A DNA stretch of 64,000 bases from an uncultured Bacteroidota bacterium (GCA_903938445.1 CAJADG010000039.1:62001-126000); one strand, 5' to 3'. Positions 8,826 through 20,213 are shown, counted from the first letter of the stretch. Numbers and translations: made by a program. The notes: generated from the sequence alone by a model not told the origin.

Positions 8826-10142
8826 TTAGTTCGCATTCATAATGGCTGTAAGGTATTCCTCCACTGCATGTCTAACTGGATAAGTTCTTGGACTTACATG
8901 ATTAGCCACTAATACTGAGAATAATAGTCTGGTACCTTTATTGGTTATGATATATCCACTCAATGCAATTTGATTTCCTAAGGTTCCTGTTTTAGCATAT
9001 AAAACACCTGGAATATCTTTGTAGTATGCAGACAGCGTGCCCTTTCCTCCTTGAGCAAAAATGGCTTTGATTCTTTCTATGGAAAATTCATTTTCCATTT
9101 TTTGCAAAAGAACAATATAGTTTTCAGGAGTTGTTAAATTGAATCGGCTTAATCCGCTACCATCCGCCCACTCTGGCTTTTGAGGGAAAACAGAAAAATC
9201 AGTTTTTAAAATGGTATCTATTATTGCAGCGTCATCCATTTTACCCAATAATTTTTGACTAGTCATCAACAATACTTGTTCTGCAAAAAAGTTATCGCTA
9301 CGATTCATCATTATTTTTAATAAACTATCAGTAGGAACTGTTTTTAGAATAGTGGCAGTTGGCTGTGTCCATCCAGATTGTATTGCAATTGATTTTTTGG
9401 GGTGTAAGCTATCTTCAATAAGCGCCTTCACTAAAGCAAACTTATTATCTGTTATAAATGGAACTTGTTGAATAGAGTCTTTAATGGCATCTGGTTTTGC
9501 ATAAAATTGATTACTCAATTTTTCACGCGTCCAAACAGTATAGCTATTAGGTAAAGTTTGCTTTTTTGTAAAATAATTAGGCACTAAAGAAACACCTTCT
9601 CCTTGCTTAGCAACCGTAACTACATTGCCATAAATATTTAATCTGTTTCTTTCAGGTTGATAGTCCTCAGGATAATCATCCCATGCCCAACCTCTACCAA
9701 AGGAAGCAAAATTATCTGGCTCATTTGGCAAACACAATACAACTCTTTTTTTTGTGGTTTTTATTAAATCAGCAATAGGTTGATAGGCAAAATCAGGATG
9801 TAAAAAACTTGGATCCCCCAATGGCATTAAAAATACGGAATCATTATTTTCGGCAAATTGCCAACCAGGAATAGAATCGGTTAAATATTTCATTCCCAAA
9901 TAACAGGACTGAATTTTAGTATTACTCGCAGGTGTAAAATAATGATCGCTCTGATATTTGTCTACCCACTGTTGCGTGGATTCATTGTACACCGCGATAC
10001 CTATATGTGCTCCTTTTAAAGCAGGAGACGCCAGCAATGTGGCTTGTGGGGTTTGTGCACTGGCAGTAGTAATTGAAAATAATACTGCGATAAAAATAAA
10101 TGCCCATGGAGATTTTACTCCCTTTCTAAAGCTCTTAGCCAT
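8826..10142 (-). CDS. dacB: D-alanyl-D-alanine carboxypeptidase/endopeptidase, PBP4 type (S13)
   Basis: This is a periplasmic penicillin-binding protein that trims or cleaves peptidoglycan cross-links. After a signal peptide (residues 1-29) the three serine-peptidase motifs follow: S73-N-T-K76 (SxxK), SDN in MNRSDNFFAEQ (SxN), and KTG in AKTGTLGNQIALSGY. The length of 438 residues fits class C PBP4. Its start overlaps the 3' end of the arginase-like gene by 28 bases on the same strand, which suggests translational coupling. I considered a later start, but the N-terminus from 10142 is a good signal peptide. Confidence 0.9.
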   Translation of the reverse strand: MAKSFRKGVKSPWAFIFIAVLFSITTASAQTPQATLLASPALKGAHIGIAVYNESTQQWVDKYQSDHYFTPASNTKIQSCYLGMKYLTDSIPGWQFAENNDSVFLMPLGDPSFLHPDFAYQPIADLIKTTKKRVVLCLPNEPDNFASFGRGWAWDDYPEDYQPERNRLNIYGNVVTVAKQGEGVSLVPNYFTKKQTLPNSYTVWTREKLSNQFYAKPDAIKDSIQQVPFITDNKFALVKALIEDSLHPKKSIAIQSGWTQPTATILKTVPTDSLLKIMMNRSDNFFAEQVLLMTSQKLLGKMDDAAIIDTILKTDFSVFPQKPEWADGSGLSRFNLTTPENYIVLLQKMENEFSIERIKAIFAQGGKGTLSAYYKDIPGVLYAKTGTLGNQIALSGYIITNKGTRLLFSVLVANHVSPRTYPVRHAVEEYLTAIMNAN

Positions 10143-11248
10143 CTTTCAGGAATTTCGTTATTGGAAGCTACTAAATAATCTTTGTAACTGCAAGGGCACC
10201 ATTGTTCATTGTGTAATTGCATCCACCAACGACCTGTACTTTTACTTTGTAAAAATTTAGTGTCAATATCCGAAAACGCAATATGAAACTCTTTAAATCT
10301 TTCAATATCAGACAAAGGTGATTCTTTTTTCCCTCTATGCACCCCATCCACAATATACCAAATCATTTGCGCCATTTGAATGGCAGTTAATCCATTGCGA
10401 TCCTGCTCGGCCTGATAACCAAATAGTCCAATAGAACTCGTTTTCCAACTCATTCCTGCATATTGCATTAATACACAAGCCTCTTCCCCATTAAATCCAT
10501 TGGGTGTAATAAAGTTAGCGGGTGCATGTGCATTTTGAATGGCACTAATATCAAAACTCATCATGTGACTATCTCTAATCACTGGCTCCATTTCCTCAAT
10601 ACTTTCTCTCACCACCCCTAATCTAAAGCAATCAAATCTTAGCTTATCAATAGTTTCCAACATATGGGGATGCATAAAATAACTTTGGAATCCTATATGT
10701 GCATAATGGTTTAAATGATTCGGAAGACCAGTAAATAATTCTTCTAAAAAATGATCCGAAGGAAGTCTCGCTTCTAAGTCAAGGTCAATTTTTGCATCTG
10801 TAACCACTGCATTAACTAAAGTAGGAATAGAAGTATATGCATGATATTGCGCAAGTGTTAAATCATGTGAGCCACCAATGATAACCACTTTTTTATCCTG
10901 TAAAAGCAATTCAGATATAACGGTTCTTAATGCTGCATAACTGTCTGGTATGGATTGACCTAATTTAACATTACCCAAATCGGCAATGGTTACTTGTGCA
11001 TGCCAATAATATAGATTGTAAAAAGCGGCCCTTACCGCATCTGCCGCCGCATGTCCATTTAATGCGAATCCAGCGCCTCTACATTCACCTGCTCCGATAA
11101 TTACGATATCTGCATTAGAAATATCAGGTAAACTACCCTCATTCACTAATATATGTTTACCTAACTGGGTATCTCTATATCCCTCATCGTTTGAAAGAAG
11201 GTCCAAATTTACCGGCTCTAGGAAATCTTGTATTGAAGAAAGTGACAT
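10115..11248 (-). CDS. Arginase/formimidoylglutamase-fold protein with altered metal site
   Basis: This belongs to the ureohydrolase fold (arginase, agmatinase, formimidoylglutamase), whose usual members use two Mn ions. GGSHDLTLAQYHAY matches the first ligand motif (GGxHs/d). The second, normally DAHxD, reads DAKID here, with Lys in place of the bridging His. The third, normally SxDxDxxDP, reads SFDISAIQNAHAP. From memory, related variants are widespread in Bacteroidota and are annotated as formimidoylglutamase or arginase. The length is 377 residues, longer than arginase (about 300), with extra sequence at both ends. No histidine-degradation or arginine genes are nearby, so the substrate is unknown. 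Confidence 0.75.
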   Translation of the reverse strand: MSLSSIQDFLEPVNLDLLSNDEGYRDTQLGKHILVNEGSLPDISNADIVIIGAGECRGAGFALNGHAAADAVRAAFYNLYYWHAQVTIADLGNVKLGQSIPDSYAALRTVISELLLQDKKVVIIGGSHDLTLAQYHAYTSIPTLVNAVVTDAKIDLDLEARLPSDHFLEELFTGLPNHLNHYAHIGFQSYFMHPHMLETIDKLRFDCFRLGVVRESIEEMEPVIRDSHMMSFDISAIQNAHAPANFITPNGFNGEEACVLMQYAGMSWKTSSIGLFGYQAEQDRNGLTAIQMAQMIWYIVDGVHRGKKESPLSDIERFKEFHIAFSDIDTKFLQSKSTGRWWMQLHNEQWCPCSYKDYLVASNNEIPERWLRALERE

Positions 11249-11328
11249 GCGCTTGAATTAACTATAGCATTAACGCAAATTTTGGCAAAACATTGTCCAA
11301 AAAGGATTCAAAATTGGGAAAATGGGTC

Positions 11329-12024
11329 CTAATCTTGGAATTTATAGCCAATTCCGCGGATAGATATAAAATGAATCGGATTGCGGACATCACGCTCAAA
11401 ATACTTTCTGAAATTTAAAATGAAATTATCAATGGTTCGAGTATTGGGAAATACATTGTAGCCCCAAACTGTTTGCAAAATACGCTCCCTTGAAACGACC
11501 GTATTCTTATGATCTATCAGTAATTTCAAAAGCATAGCTTCCTTTTTGGTCAGAGTGATTTTTTCACCCGAAAAGGTAATTGCTTCTAATGAATTAAAAT
11601 CAAAATGATTCTCAGCAAAAACATATTTATCGACAGCGACAGGAGCAGCAATAGCAGTTGATTTTTGTATCAACTTAGATACTCTCAATAATAGTTCCTC
11701 CAAATTAAAGGGCTTCGTCATATAATCATCGGCCCCAATTTTTAAACCCTGCACTTTATTAGCACTTGTATTTTTTGCACTTAATATTAAAATAGGCGTT
11801 TGGTTATTATTTAGCCTAAGCATTTCAGTAATTGAAAAGCCATCTACTCCCGGCAACATCACATCTAAAATAATTAAATCAAAATGCGCTTGCTCAATTT
11901 GTTTTAATGCTTCTGGCCCATCATATGCTGAACTCACCGCATACCCTTCCAAACTTAAATTCAATTTAAGCGCATCGTGCAAATTTACTTCATCTTCAAC
12001 TAATAAAATAGAATGATTTAGCAT
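11329..12024 (-). CDS. Response regulator, OmpR family
   Basis: The receiver domain covers residues 1-118 with the phosphoacceptor D54 (IILDVMLPG), the acidic pair E10/D11 and the conserved Lys in DDYMTKPF. It is followed by an OmpR/PhoB winged helix (residues 130-230) ending in the usual ISIRGIGYKF. It lies one base after its histidine kinase, so the two form one unit. Targets are unknown; the operon also contains gldH and yicC. Confidence 0.94.
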   Translation of the reverse strand: MLNHSILLVEDEVNLHDALKLNLSLEGYAVSSAYDGPEALKQIEQAHFDLIILDVMLPGVDGFSITEMLRLNNNQTPILILSAKNTSANKVQGLKIGADDYMTKPFNLEELLLRVSKLIQKSTAIAAPVAVDKYVFAENHFDFNSLEAITFSGEKITLTKKEAMLLKLLIDHKNTVVSRERILQTVWGYNVFPNTRTIDNFILNFRKYFERDVRNPIHFISIRGIGYKFQD

Positions 12025-12025
12025 A

Positions 12026-13009
12026 TTACTTTATTAAATAGGTGAATGTAAAAATACTGCCAGTTGGTGTATTTGGAGTGACTTCTAATTTAGCTTTATG
12101 AAAAATGGCAATTCTTTTACATAAATACAAACCAAGACCTGTTCCTTTAGTTGACCTTGTATACTCTGCTCCAACTCTATAAAATTTTTCAAATATCTTT
12201 TCTTTATCTGCAGCAGGAACGCCAACACCTTCGTCTGTTACAGACAATTTAACCTGAGCCTGTTGTTGTAATAATTTTACGGTAATACAGGAGGTCGAAC
12301 TTGAATACTTAATTGCATTATCAATTAAATTATTTAAAAGTAATTGCAACAAAACAGACTCCCCTTTAATTTGAATACCCTCTTCCAACTCTTGTTTAAT
12401 TTGTCGTTCAGGAAATCTATTGTTGAATATTTTTAAAGTGTTTTCCACTATTAAAGACAAGTCAACATCCTGTGTATTAGATTGATATTCGCCCATATCT
12501 AATTGAGATGCCAATAAAATATTATTACAAAGATTATCTAGACGTTGCGTTTCTGATAATGAAATTTCAAGCATCTTTTTTTGTTGAGCTGGCTCTAAAT
12601 TTCTTTTTAATAAGGTTTCGATATTTAATTGAGTAATAGCAATAGGTGTTTTTAATTCATGGGTTACAGCCATCATGAAATTTTGTTGCTGATTAGAATA
12701 TCTGATTTGTCTTTGCAAAGAACGATACACATAGATAGCCCCAAGTAAAAACAAAAATAAAATAGTCAATCCCTCCCCTATATATTGCTTGTGCTTTCTG
12801 TATTGATAATCCTGAATGGAATGTGCTTTTTGTGCTAATGCTGGGTCATTCGATTGAAAAGTACCATATTGCACATTTGCAATTTGATCATTTTGTTTAT
12901 CCAATGCCACATACCACCACATAAGGGCTGCTATCATGTATGTCAAAAACAACCAGTAAGAAAACCTGATAAATTGAAGCTCTGTAAAATTTTTAAAGCG
13001 AATATTCAT
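12026..13009 (-). CDS. Sensor histidine kinase
   Basis: Two membrane segments (about residues 13-35 and 76-96) enclose a periplasmic sensor region of only about 40 residues. No HAMP domain is evident. The dimerisation motif TH117ELKTPI, N box (LIDNAIKYSS), G1 (DEGVGVP) and G2 (GTGLGLYL) are intact, so the kinase should be active. The start codon overlaps the gldH stop (TAATG), and the response regulator follows one base after the stop. The small sensor domain suggests detection of a membrane or partner-protein signal rather than a large ligand. Confidence 0.93.
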   Translation of the reverse strand: MNIRFKNFTELQFIRFSYWLFLTYMIAALMWWYVALDKQNDQIANVQYGTFQSNDPALAQKAHSIQDYQYRKHKQYIGEGLTILFLFLLGAIYVYRSLQRQIRYSNQQQNFMMAVTHELKTPIAITQLNIETLLKRNLEPAQQKKMLEISLSETQRLDNLCNNILLASQLDMGEYQSNTQDVDLSLIVENTLKIFNNRFPERQIKQELEEGIQIKGESVLLQLLLNNLIDNAIKYSSSTSCITVKLLQQQAQVKLSVTDEGVGVPAADKEKIFEKFYRVGAEYTRSTKGTGLGLYLCKRIAIFHKAKLEVTPNTPTGSIFTFTYLIK

Positions 13010-13488
13010 TACGGCTTTATTTTTTCTACTCTAATTCCTGTAGATAATATATTCTCTAATGGATCTTCACGCATAGTATGCTGTAATACAAACTTGTATA
13101 TGCCTTTTTTAAAATGAAGGGCATCTGTGCTTATAGGAATGCGTTGGTCATAAATATCATCCATTCCAGTGCCAAGCCAACCCTTTTCATCATCTGCCAG
13201 ATTTAAATTCAAAGATTGTTTTGTAACAGAATCATTTGGCGCAATGGTATTTAATTGAATCCAAATATTTTTATAATGATAAGCGTTATGATGTCTTATT
13301 ACAAAGTATACTTTATAAGCTGTAGCCGTATCAGTAATAGAAAACTGATATTGATTTGCCACATGCGATGACCATTTATGATCCGGATAAATAGTTACTT
13401 GTTCATACAATTGCTTTGTTTGACAACTAGTAAAAAAAACGATTGCCAAAACAGTATTAATAACGAATTGTAAATTTTTACGCAACAT
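13009..13488 (-). CDS. gldH: Gliding motility lipoprotein GldH
   Basis: GldH is a lipoprotein needed for gliding and linked to the Bacteroidota type IX secretion/gliding machinery. The sequence has a lipobox (FFTSC) after a hydrophobic leader, followed by a GldH-like domain (YPDHKWSSHVANQYQF, YFVIRHHNAYHYKNIW). The listed start at 13500 overlaps yicC; the ATG at 13488, one base after the yicC stop (TAAAATG), is preferred. It is the second gene of yicC-gldH-kinase-regulator. Homologues also occur in non-gliding Bacteroidota, so motility is not proven. Confidence 0.85.
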   Translation of the reverse strand: MLRKNLQFVINTVLAIVFFTSCQTKQLYEQVTIYPDHKWSSHVANQYQFSITDTATAYKVYFVIRHHNAYHYKNIWIQLNTIAPNDSVTKQSLNLNLADDEKGWLGTGMDDIYDQRIPISTDALHFKKGIYKFVLQHTMREDPLENILSTGIRVEKIKP

Positions 13489-13489
13489 T

Positions 13490-14365
13490 TTACAACACAT
13501 TTAAAATTTGTTCTTTTGCTTTTTCTAATTCATCCTTCATTAGTATCACTGACTTTTGAATAGCAATATCATTAGCTTTTGATCCAGTAGTATTAATTTC
13601 TCTTCCCATCTCTTGTAAAATGAAAGAAAGTTTTTTCCCTTTTGAAGGCTCTTTTTCTTTTAGTACATCTTTAAAATAAGTACAGTGATTCGTAAGTCTT
13701 ACTTTTTCTTCTGAAATGTCTATTTTTTCAATATAGTATATCAATTCTTGCTCTAATCGATTGTTGTCATACTTATCAGCTCCAACATATTGTTCCAATA
13801 ATTTAACAAGTCCCTCTTTAATTTTTATTCTACGCTCAGGCTCATGCACTGCAATGTTAGCCTGCTGCGCTTCAATAGCTGCCACTCTTTCTAATAAATC
13901 TTTTTCGATTGATTTTCCTTCTTCCATTCGATGTTGGATCAATTGATCAATGGCTAATTGCAATAAATTCGAAACAGCCTCCCACTCTTCCTCCGTGATT
14001 ACTTCACTAGTGGAAGAAACAACATCTGGTAATTTCAATAAAGTACTTAATAAGTTTTCTTTTTCAATACCCAATTCATTCGCTAATTCAACAATGGGCT
14101 GATAATATGATTTTGCCAAAGCAGTGTTTATACTTACTGGCTTTGAAACGCCATTTGATTTAACGGAGATATTACATTCAACACTGCCTCTACATAAAGT
14201 TTCATTTAGTTTATTTCTAATTTCCACTTCGTAAGGCTTTAATAAAGACGGGATATTTAAACGCAAATCAAATTGTTTGCCATTTAACGACTTAACCTCA
14301 ATTAATAAAGTCTTTTCATTAAAGTTAGTTTCAGCACGCCCATATCCTGTCATTGAATGCAACAT
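13490..14365 (-). CDS. yicC: YicC family endoribonuclease
   Basis: The start MLHSMTGYGRAE and the C-terminal region ending GREINTTGSKANDIAIQ are diagnostic of the YicC/YloC family. Members have been shown to act as endoribonucleases and to affect small-RNA turnover. The length of 291 residues is normal. It heads a four-gene minus-strand unit with gldH, a histidine kinase and a response regulator; the spacings are 1, -1 and 1 bases. Confidence 0.93.
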   Translation of the reverse strand: MLHSMTGYGRAETNFNEKTLLIEVKSLNGKQFDLRLNIPSLLKPYEVEIRNKLNETLCRGSVECNISVKSNGVSKPVSINTALAKSYYQPIVELANELGIEKENLLSTLLKLPDVVSSTSEVITEEEWEAVSNLLQLAIDQLIQHRMEEGKSIEKDLLERVAAIEAQQANIAVHEPERRIKIKEGLVKLLEQYVGADKYDNNRLEQELIYYIEKIDISEEKVRLTNHCTYFKDVLKEKEPSKGKKLSFILQEMGREINTTGSKANDIAIQKSVILMKDELEKAKEQILNVL

Positions 14366-14423
14366 AGTATACCTTTTAATTAGTCAATAAAGGTATTAAA
14401 TTATAGGCAAGGGAAAGCAATTT

Positions 14424-15167
14424 TTAAAAATCAATCCCTATGAAATTCTTCTTTTTTTGTTGATATTGGACAAAATCAAAAGTATATAATTTACCAGGCC
14501 TGTGGGTCACATGTGTTTCCATTTCGTCAGTGTCATTCAAGAAGCCCATGGAGGCAAATTTTTTTCTGAAATTTCGTCTATCCAACTTCACATCTAAAAT
14601 GGCTTCATAGACATTTTGAAGCTGCCTCAATGAAAACTTAACTGGCAACAAATTAAAGGCCAAAGGCTGTTCCTGAATTCTTTTTTGCAACCATCTTGTA
14701 CAAACTTCTAAAATTTGTTTGTGGTCAAATGCCATTTCCCCAATTTGATTGATCGTATGCCATTTGAGCTCATTATCATGTAACAATAATTGATGATGTT
14801 TGATATTTAATAACGAAGCATAAACGGTGGTGACAACTCGACCCCCAGGATGTCTATCGGGCTTGCTAAATGTATGCACCTGTTCCAAAAAAACATCTGT
14901 CATTCCTGTTCTTTGCCTTAAAACTCTATTGGCTGCTGTATCTAAATCTTCATCGGCATTTACTTTGTCTCCTAATAAAGACAATTTGCCTTCATATTTA
15001 GTCAAATCACTTTTAATGAGTAATACTTTAAGTGAATTTTCATGGAAACCAAAAATCACACAGTCAACAGTTAAAGGTACTGTAGGATAAGAGACTACTA
15101 GTTCTATAGCATCTCTTGGAGATACAGCTATGTTATTAGCCGCCATCGAATGGTTGGGTTCTATCAT
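14424..15167 (-). CDS. Nudix-related transcriptional regulator (NrtR/AraR type)
   Basis: A Nudix-fold domain (about residues 20-150) is fused to a winged helix of about 80 residues (LLPVKFSLRQLQNVYEAIL...NFRKKFASMGFL). This is the architecture of NrtR-family regulators. The Nudix box is degenerate: where REUxEExGU is expected it reads RVLRQRTGM, so the catalytic glutamates are lost. It is therefore a sensor-regulator rather than a hydrolase. The listed start is a TTG at 15200; the ATG at 15167 is preferred. Immediately upstream lie two direct copies of an 11-base repeat, a candidate autoregulatory site. The ligand could be ADP-ribose or a sugar; nothing nearby settles this. Confidence 0.82.
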   Translation of the reverse strand: MIEPNHSMAANNIAVSPRDAIELVVSYPTVPLTVDCVIFGFHENSLKVLLIKSDLTKYEGKLSLLGDKVNADEDLDTAANRVLRQRTGMTDVFLEQVHTFSKPDRHPGGRVVTTVYASLLNIKHHQLLLHDNELKWHTINQIGEMAFDHKQILEVCTRWLQKRIQEQPLAFNLLPVKFSLRQLQNVYEAILDVKLDRRNFRKKFASMGFLNDTDEMETHVTHRPGKLYTFDFVQYQQKKKNFIGIDF

Positions 15168-15194
15168 AAGCAATCGAAAATAAAAGCAATCGAA
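15168..15194. repeat. Two direct copies of AAGCAATCGAA before the Nudix regulator
   Basis: AAGCAATCGAA occurs at 15168-15178 and 15184-15194, a spacing of 16 bases. It lies directly before the ATG of the regulator, between it and divergent ligA. It may be an operator or a chance tandem duplication. Confidence 0.6.
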
Positions 15195-15237
15195 TACCAA
15201 AATACGAAATAAAAGAATAAAACAATTTGTAATTTAG

Positions 15238-18329
<3,092 letters not shown>

Positions 18330-18379
18330 GGTTATTGGTTTTTATTTTTAAAATTCATTTTTTATTTCATTGATGCAAC

Positions 18380-18407
18380 AAAAAAGCCCTCCATTTTGTG
18401 GAAGGCT
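18380..18407 (-). terminator. Attenuator terminator in the asd leader
   Basis: Read on the minus strand: AGCCTTCCA, loop CAAAA, TGGAGGGCT, then six T. Its 5' arm contains CCTTCC, which can pair instead with GGAAGG just after the leader stop. The stem lies between the leader ORF and asd, the place of an attenuator. It could also stop read-through from the PfkB gene. Confidence 0.8.
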
Positions 18408-18447
18408 TCTGAGTATATTTATTCGCATACAAACAATCAGACCTTCC
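18400..18447 (-). promoter_or_regulatory. Antiterminator stem of the asd leader
   Basis: GGAAGGTCTG (18447-18438) pairs with CAGAAGCCTTCC (18411-18400). This gives a six-pair and a four-pair helix separated by a two-base bulge. It uses the 5' arm of the terminator, so the two structures exclude each other. A further pairing, CATACAAAACAA (18479-18468, within the leader codons) with TTGTTTGTATG (18436-18426), would enclose GGAAGG in its loop and disfavour the antiterminator. Confidence 0.72.
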
Positions 18448-18449
18448 TC

Positions 18450-18494
18450 TTAGAGTGGTTTCTTAATTTGTTTTGTATGTTTATTTTTCATCAT
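18450..18494 (-). CDS. asd leader peptide (14 residues, lysine-rich)
   Basis: ATGATG starts a 14-codon ORF, MMKNKHTKQIKKPL, ending in TAA. Five residues are lysine, including a tandem Lys-Lys three codons before the stop; Thr and Ile occur once each. Lysine is an end product of the pathway that asd feeds. The antiterminator strand GGAAGG begins two bases after the stop codon. A ribosome that finishes the ORF would mask it, whereas one stalled at Lys-Lys would leave it largely free. No Shine-Dalgarno is visible, and the first ATG lies seven bases after the -7 box. It is too short for the ORF track. Translation is inferred. Confidence 0.68.
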   Translation of the reverse strand: MMKNKHTKQIKKPL

Positions 18495-18501
18495 TGTGGA
18501 A

Positions 18502-18533
18502 CAAAATTAATTGGATGGAATCATTTCACCAAA
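18502..18533 (-). promoter_or_regulatory. Promoter of the asd leader
   Basis: On the minus strand TTTG (18533-18530), a spacer of 20 bases and TAATTTTG (18509-18502) match the Bacteroidota -33/-7 promoter consensus. Transcription would start at about the leader ATG, making asd independent of the PfkB gene. Confidence 0.7.
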
Positions 18534-19454
18534 TTAAACTAATTCAATATCAAAATTTACCAAGGAAACAAACGATTGTACGCGTCCTTTGATTTCTTCC
18601 ATATCAATCTCTGTTAATCTTTGTGTACCAAACTTTTCAACGCAGAAGCTAGCCATAGCACTACCCAAAATAATAGCAGACTTCATGTTTTCAAAAGAAA
18701 AGTCTTTTGTCTTTGCTAAATGAGCCACAAAGCCTCCAGCAAAAGTATCGCCTGCACCAGTTGGATCAAACACTTCCTCTAATGGTAATGCAGGTGCAAA
18801 GAAAACTTCGTTCTCATGGAACAATAATGCACCATGCTCTCCTTTTTTAATAATTAAATATTTAGGACCCATCGCCATAATCTTCTTAGCTGCTTTCACT
18901 AAACTATACTCACCACTTAATTGACGTGCTTCACTATCGTTAACCATTAATACATCCACTAAACTAATAGTATGCAATAAATCATCCAACATTATTTCCA
19001 TCCAAAAATTCATCGTATCCATTACGATTAATTTTGGGCGATTTTTCATTTGCTTAATAACGCTACTTTGTACACCAGGCACTAAGTTTCCTAACATTAA
19101 AATATCACAATCCTGATAACTTTCTGGAACCACTGGCTGAAAGTTTTCCAACACATTTAATTGTGTATCCAAAGTATCACGGGTATTCATATCTAAATGA
19201 TACTTACCGCTCCAGAAAAATGTTTTTTCGTCTTTTTTAATTTGTACTCCTTCTAAAATAACACCTCTATTCGTTAAGGCATCTAATTCTGATTGAGGGA
19301 AATCTCCACCCACTACAGAAATTTGTTTAACAGGTGTAAAATTAGAAGCACACCATGCAATATAGGTAGCTGCTCCACCAATAATTTTATCGCTTTTCCC
19401 AAAGGGTGTTTCAATGGCATCAAAAGCCATTGATCCTACTACTACTAAAGACAT
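18534..19454 (-). CDS. PfkB family carbohydrate/nucleoside kinase
   Basis: PfkB-fold kinases phosphorylate sugars or nucleosides. The N-terminal glycine motif is IIGGAATYIAWCAS, and the anion hole and catalytic base lie in DPTGAGDTFAGGFVAHLA. The listed start at 19520 adds 22 residues before the natural beginning MSLVVVGSMAFD, so the ATG at 19454 is preferred (306 residues). The extended start would run through the upstream promoter region. Substrate is not evident; ribokinase and adenosine-kinase-like members share this layout. Confidence 0.88.
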   Translation of the reverse strand: MSLVVVGSMAFDAIETPFGKSDKIIGGAATYIAWCASNFTPVKQISVVGGDFPQSELDALTNRGVILEGVQIKKDEKTFFWSGKYHLDMNTRDTLDTQLNVLENFQPVVPESYQDCDILMLGNLVPGVQSSVIKQMKNRPKLIVMDTMNFWMEIMLDDLLHTISLVDVLMVNDSEARQLSGEYSLVKAAKKIMAMGPKYLIIKKGEHGALLFHENEVFFAPALPLEEVFDPTGAGDTFAGGFVAHLAKTKDFSFENMKSAIILGSAMASFCVEKFGTQRLTEIDMEEIKGRVQSFVSLVNFDIELV

Positions 19455-19580
19455 TTGTTTGTGTTTTATTTCAGGCGCGAAACTACGATTTTTATGGTTT
19501 CCTAACTGCTTGATAATCAAAAAACTAACGATTTTGCCATTTTATTTAAAAATTAATGTGTTTTTAAGGGGTAATTTTTC

Positions 19581-19588
19581 TAAATTTG
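19581..19588 (+). promoter_or_regulatory. -7 box (TAAATTTG) for the TetR gene
   Basis: TAAATTTG matches the Bacteroidota -7 consensus, 25 bases before the ATG of the TetR regulator. Confidence 0.6.
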
Positions 19589-19613
19589 TACAAATTATCA
19601 AGCATTTTCAATC

Positions 19614-20210
19614 ATGGCAAGAATTAAAACTGAAAAAAATATATCTCGTAAAGATGTAATTGTAAGCAAAGCGGCGACGCTATTTAGAGAAAAAGGATAC
19701 AAGGCGGCAAGTATGCGCGACCTTGCAGAAGCGGTGGGGGTGGAAGCAGCTAGTTTATATAATCACATTAAATCTAAAAGTGAATTATTACACGAATTGG
19801 TTTTTAGTGTTGCTAATAAGTTTGTATTGAAATTGGATGAGATTGAATCAGAGCCAATCACTTCCTTACAAAAAATGGAAAAAATATTACGATTCCATAT
19901 CAGCGAAATGATCCATCATTACGAGGAAGTTTATGTGAGTGATAGAGAATGGAAGCATTTATCAGACCCTTATTTATCCAACTACCAAAATCAAAGAAGA
20001 GTTTATCGTAAAAGATTAGCGGCTATCATTGAAGAGGGAATTAGAAATAAAGAAATTAAAACAATTGATGCACCAACGGTAGTATTAATTTTCCTACACG
20101 CAGTAAGTGGTATTGAAAGTTGGCATCGTTCTACTAAAAAAATTACCGCCGAAGAGTTAGAGCAAAACATGGTTGCCATTTTAATTGATGGTTTAAAAGC
20201 GAATAAATAA
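19614..20210 (+). CDS. TetR/AcrR family transcriptional regulator
   Basis: Residues 10-58 form the TetR DNA-binding domain (KDVIVSKAATLFREKGYKAASMRDLAEAVGVEAASLYNHIKSKSELL). The remaining roughly 140 residues are a helical ligand domain, resembling in length those of fatty-acid-responsive members. It is followed after 27 bases by obgE, which has its own promoter box. Its ligand and targets are unknown. Confidence 0.92.
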   Translation: MARIKTEKNISRKDVIVSKAATLFREKGYKAASMRDLAEAVGVEAASLYNHIKSKSELLHELVFSVANKFVLKLDEIESEPITSLQKMEKILRFHISEMIHHYEEVYVSDREWKHLSDPYLSNYQNQRRVYRKRLAAIIEEGIRNKEIKTIDAPTVVLIFLHAVSGIESWHRSTKKITAEELEQNMVAILIDGLKANK

Positions 20211-20213
20211 GAT

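Noticed and set aside
10115-10142. 28-base overlap of dacB and the arginase-like gene as a sign of frameshift
   Set aside because: Both proteins have complete and sensible ends; dacB begins with a proper signal peptide, so the overlap is ordinary coupling.
18330-18533. Lysine riboswitch before asd
   Set aside because: The leader is too short and has no L-box-like multi-helix architecture; a leader ORF with competing hairpins explains the sequence better.
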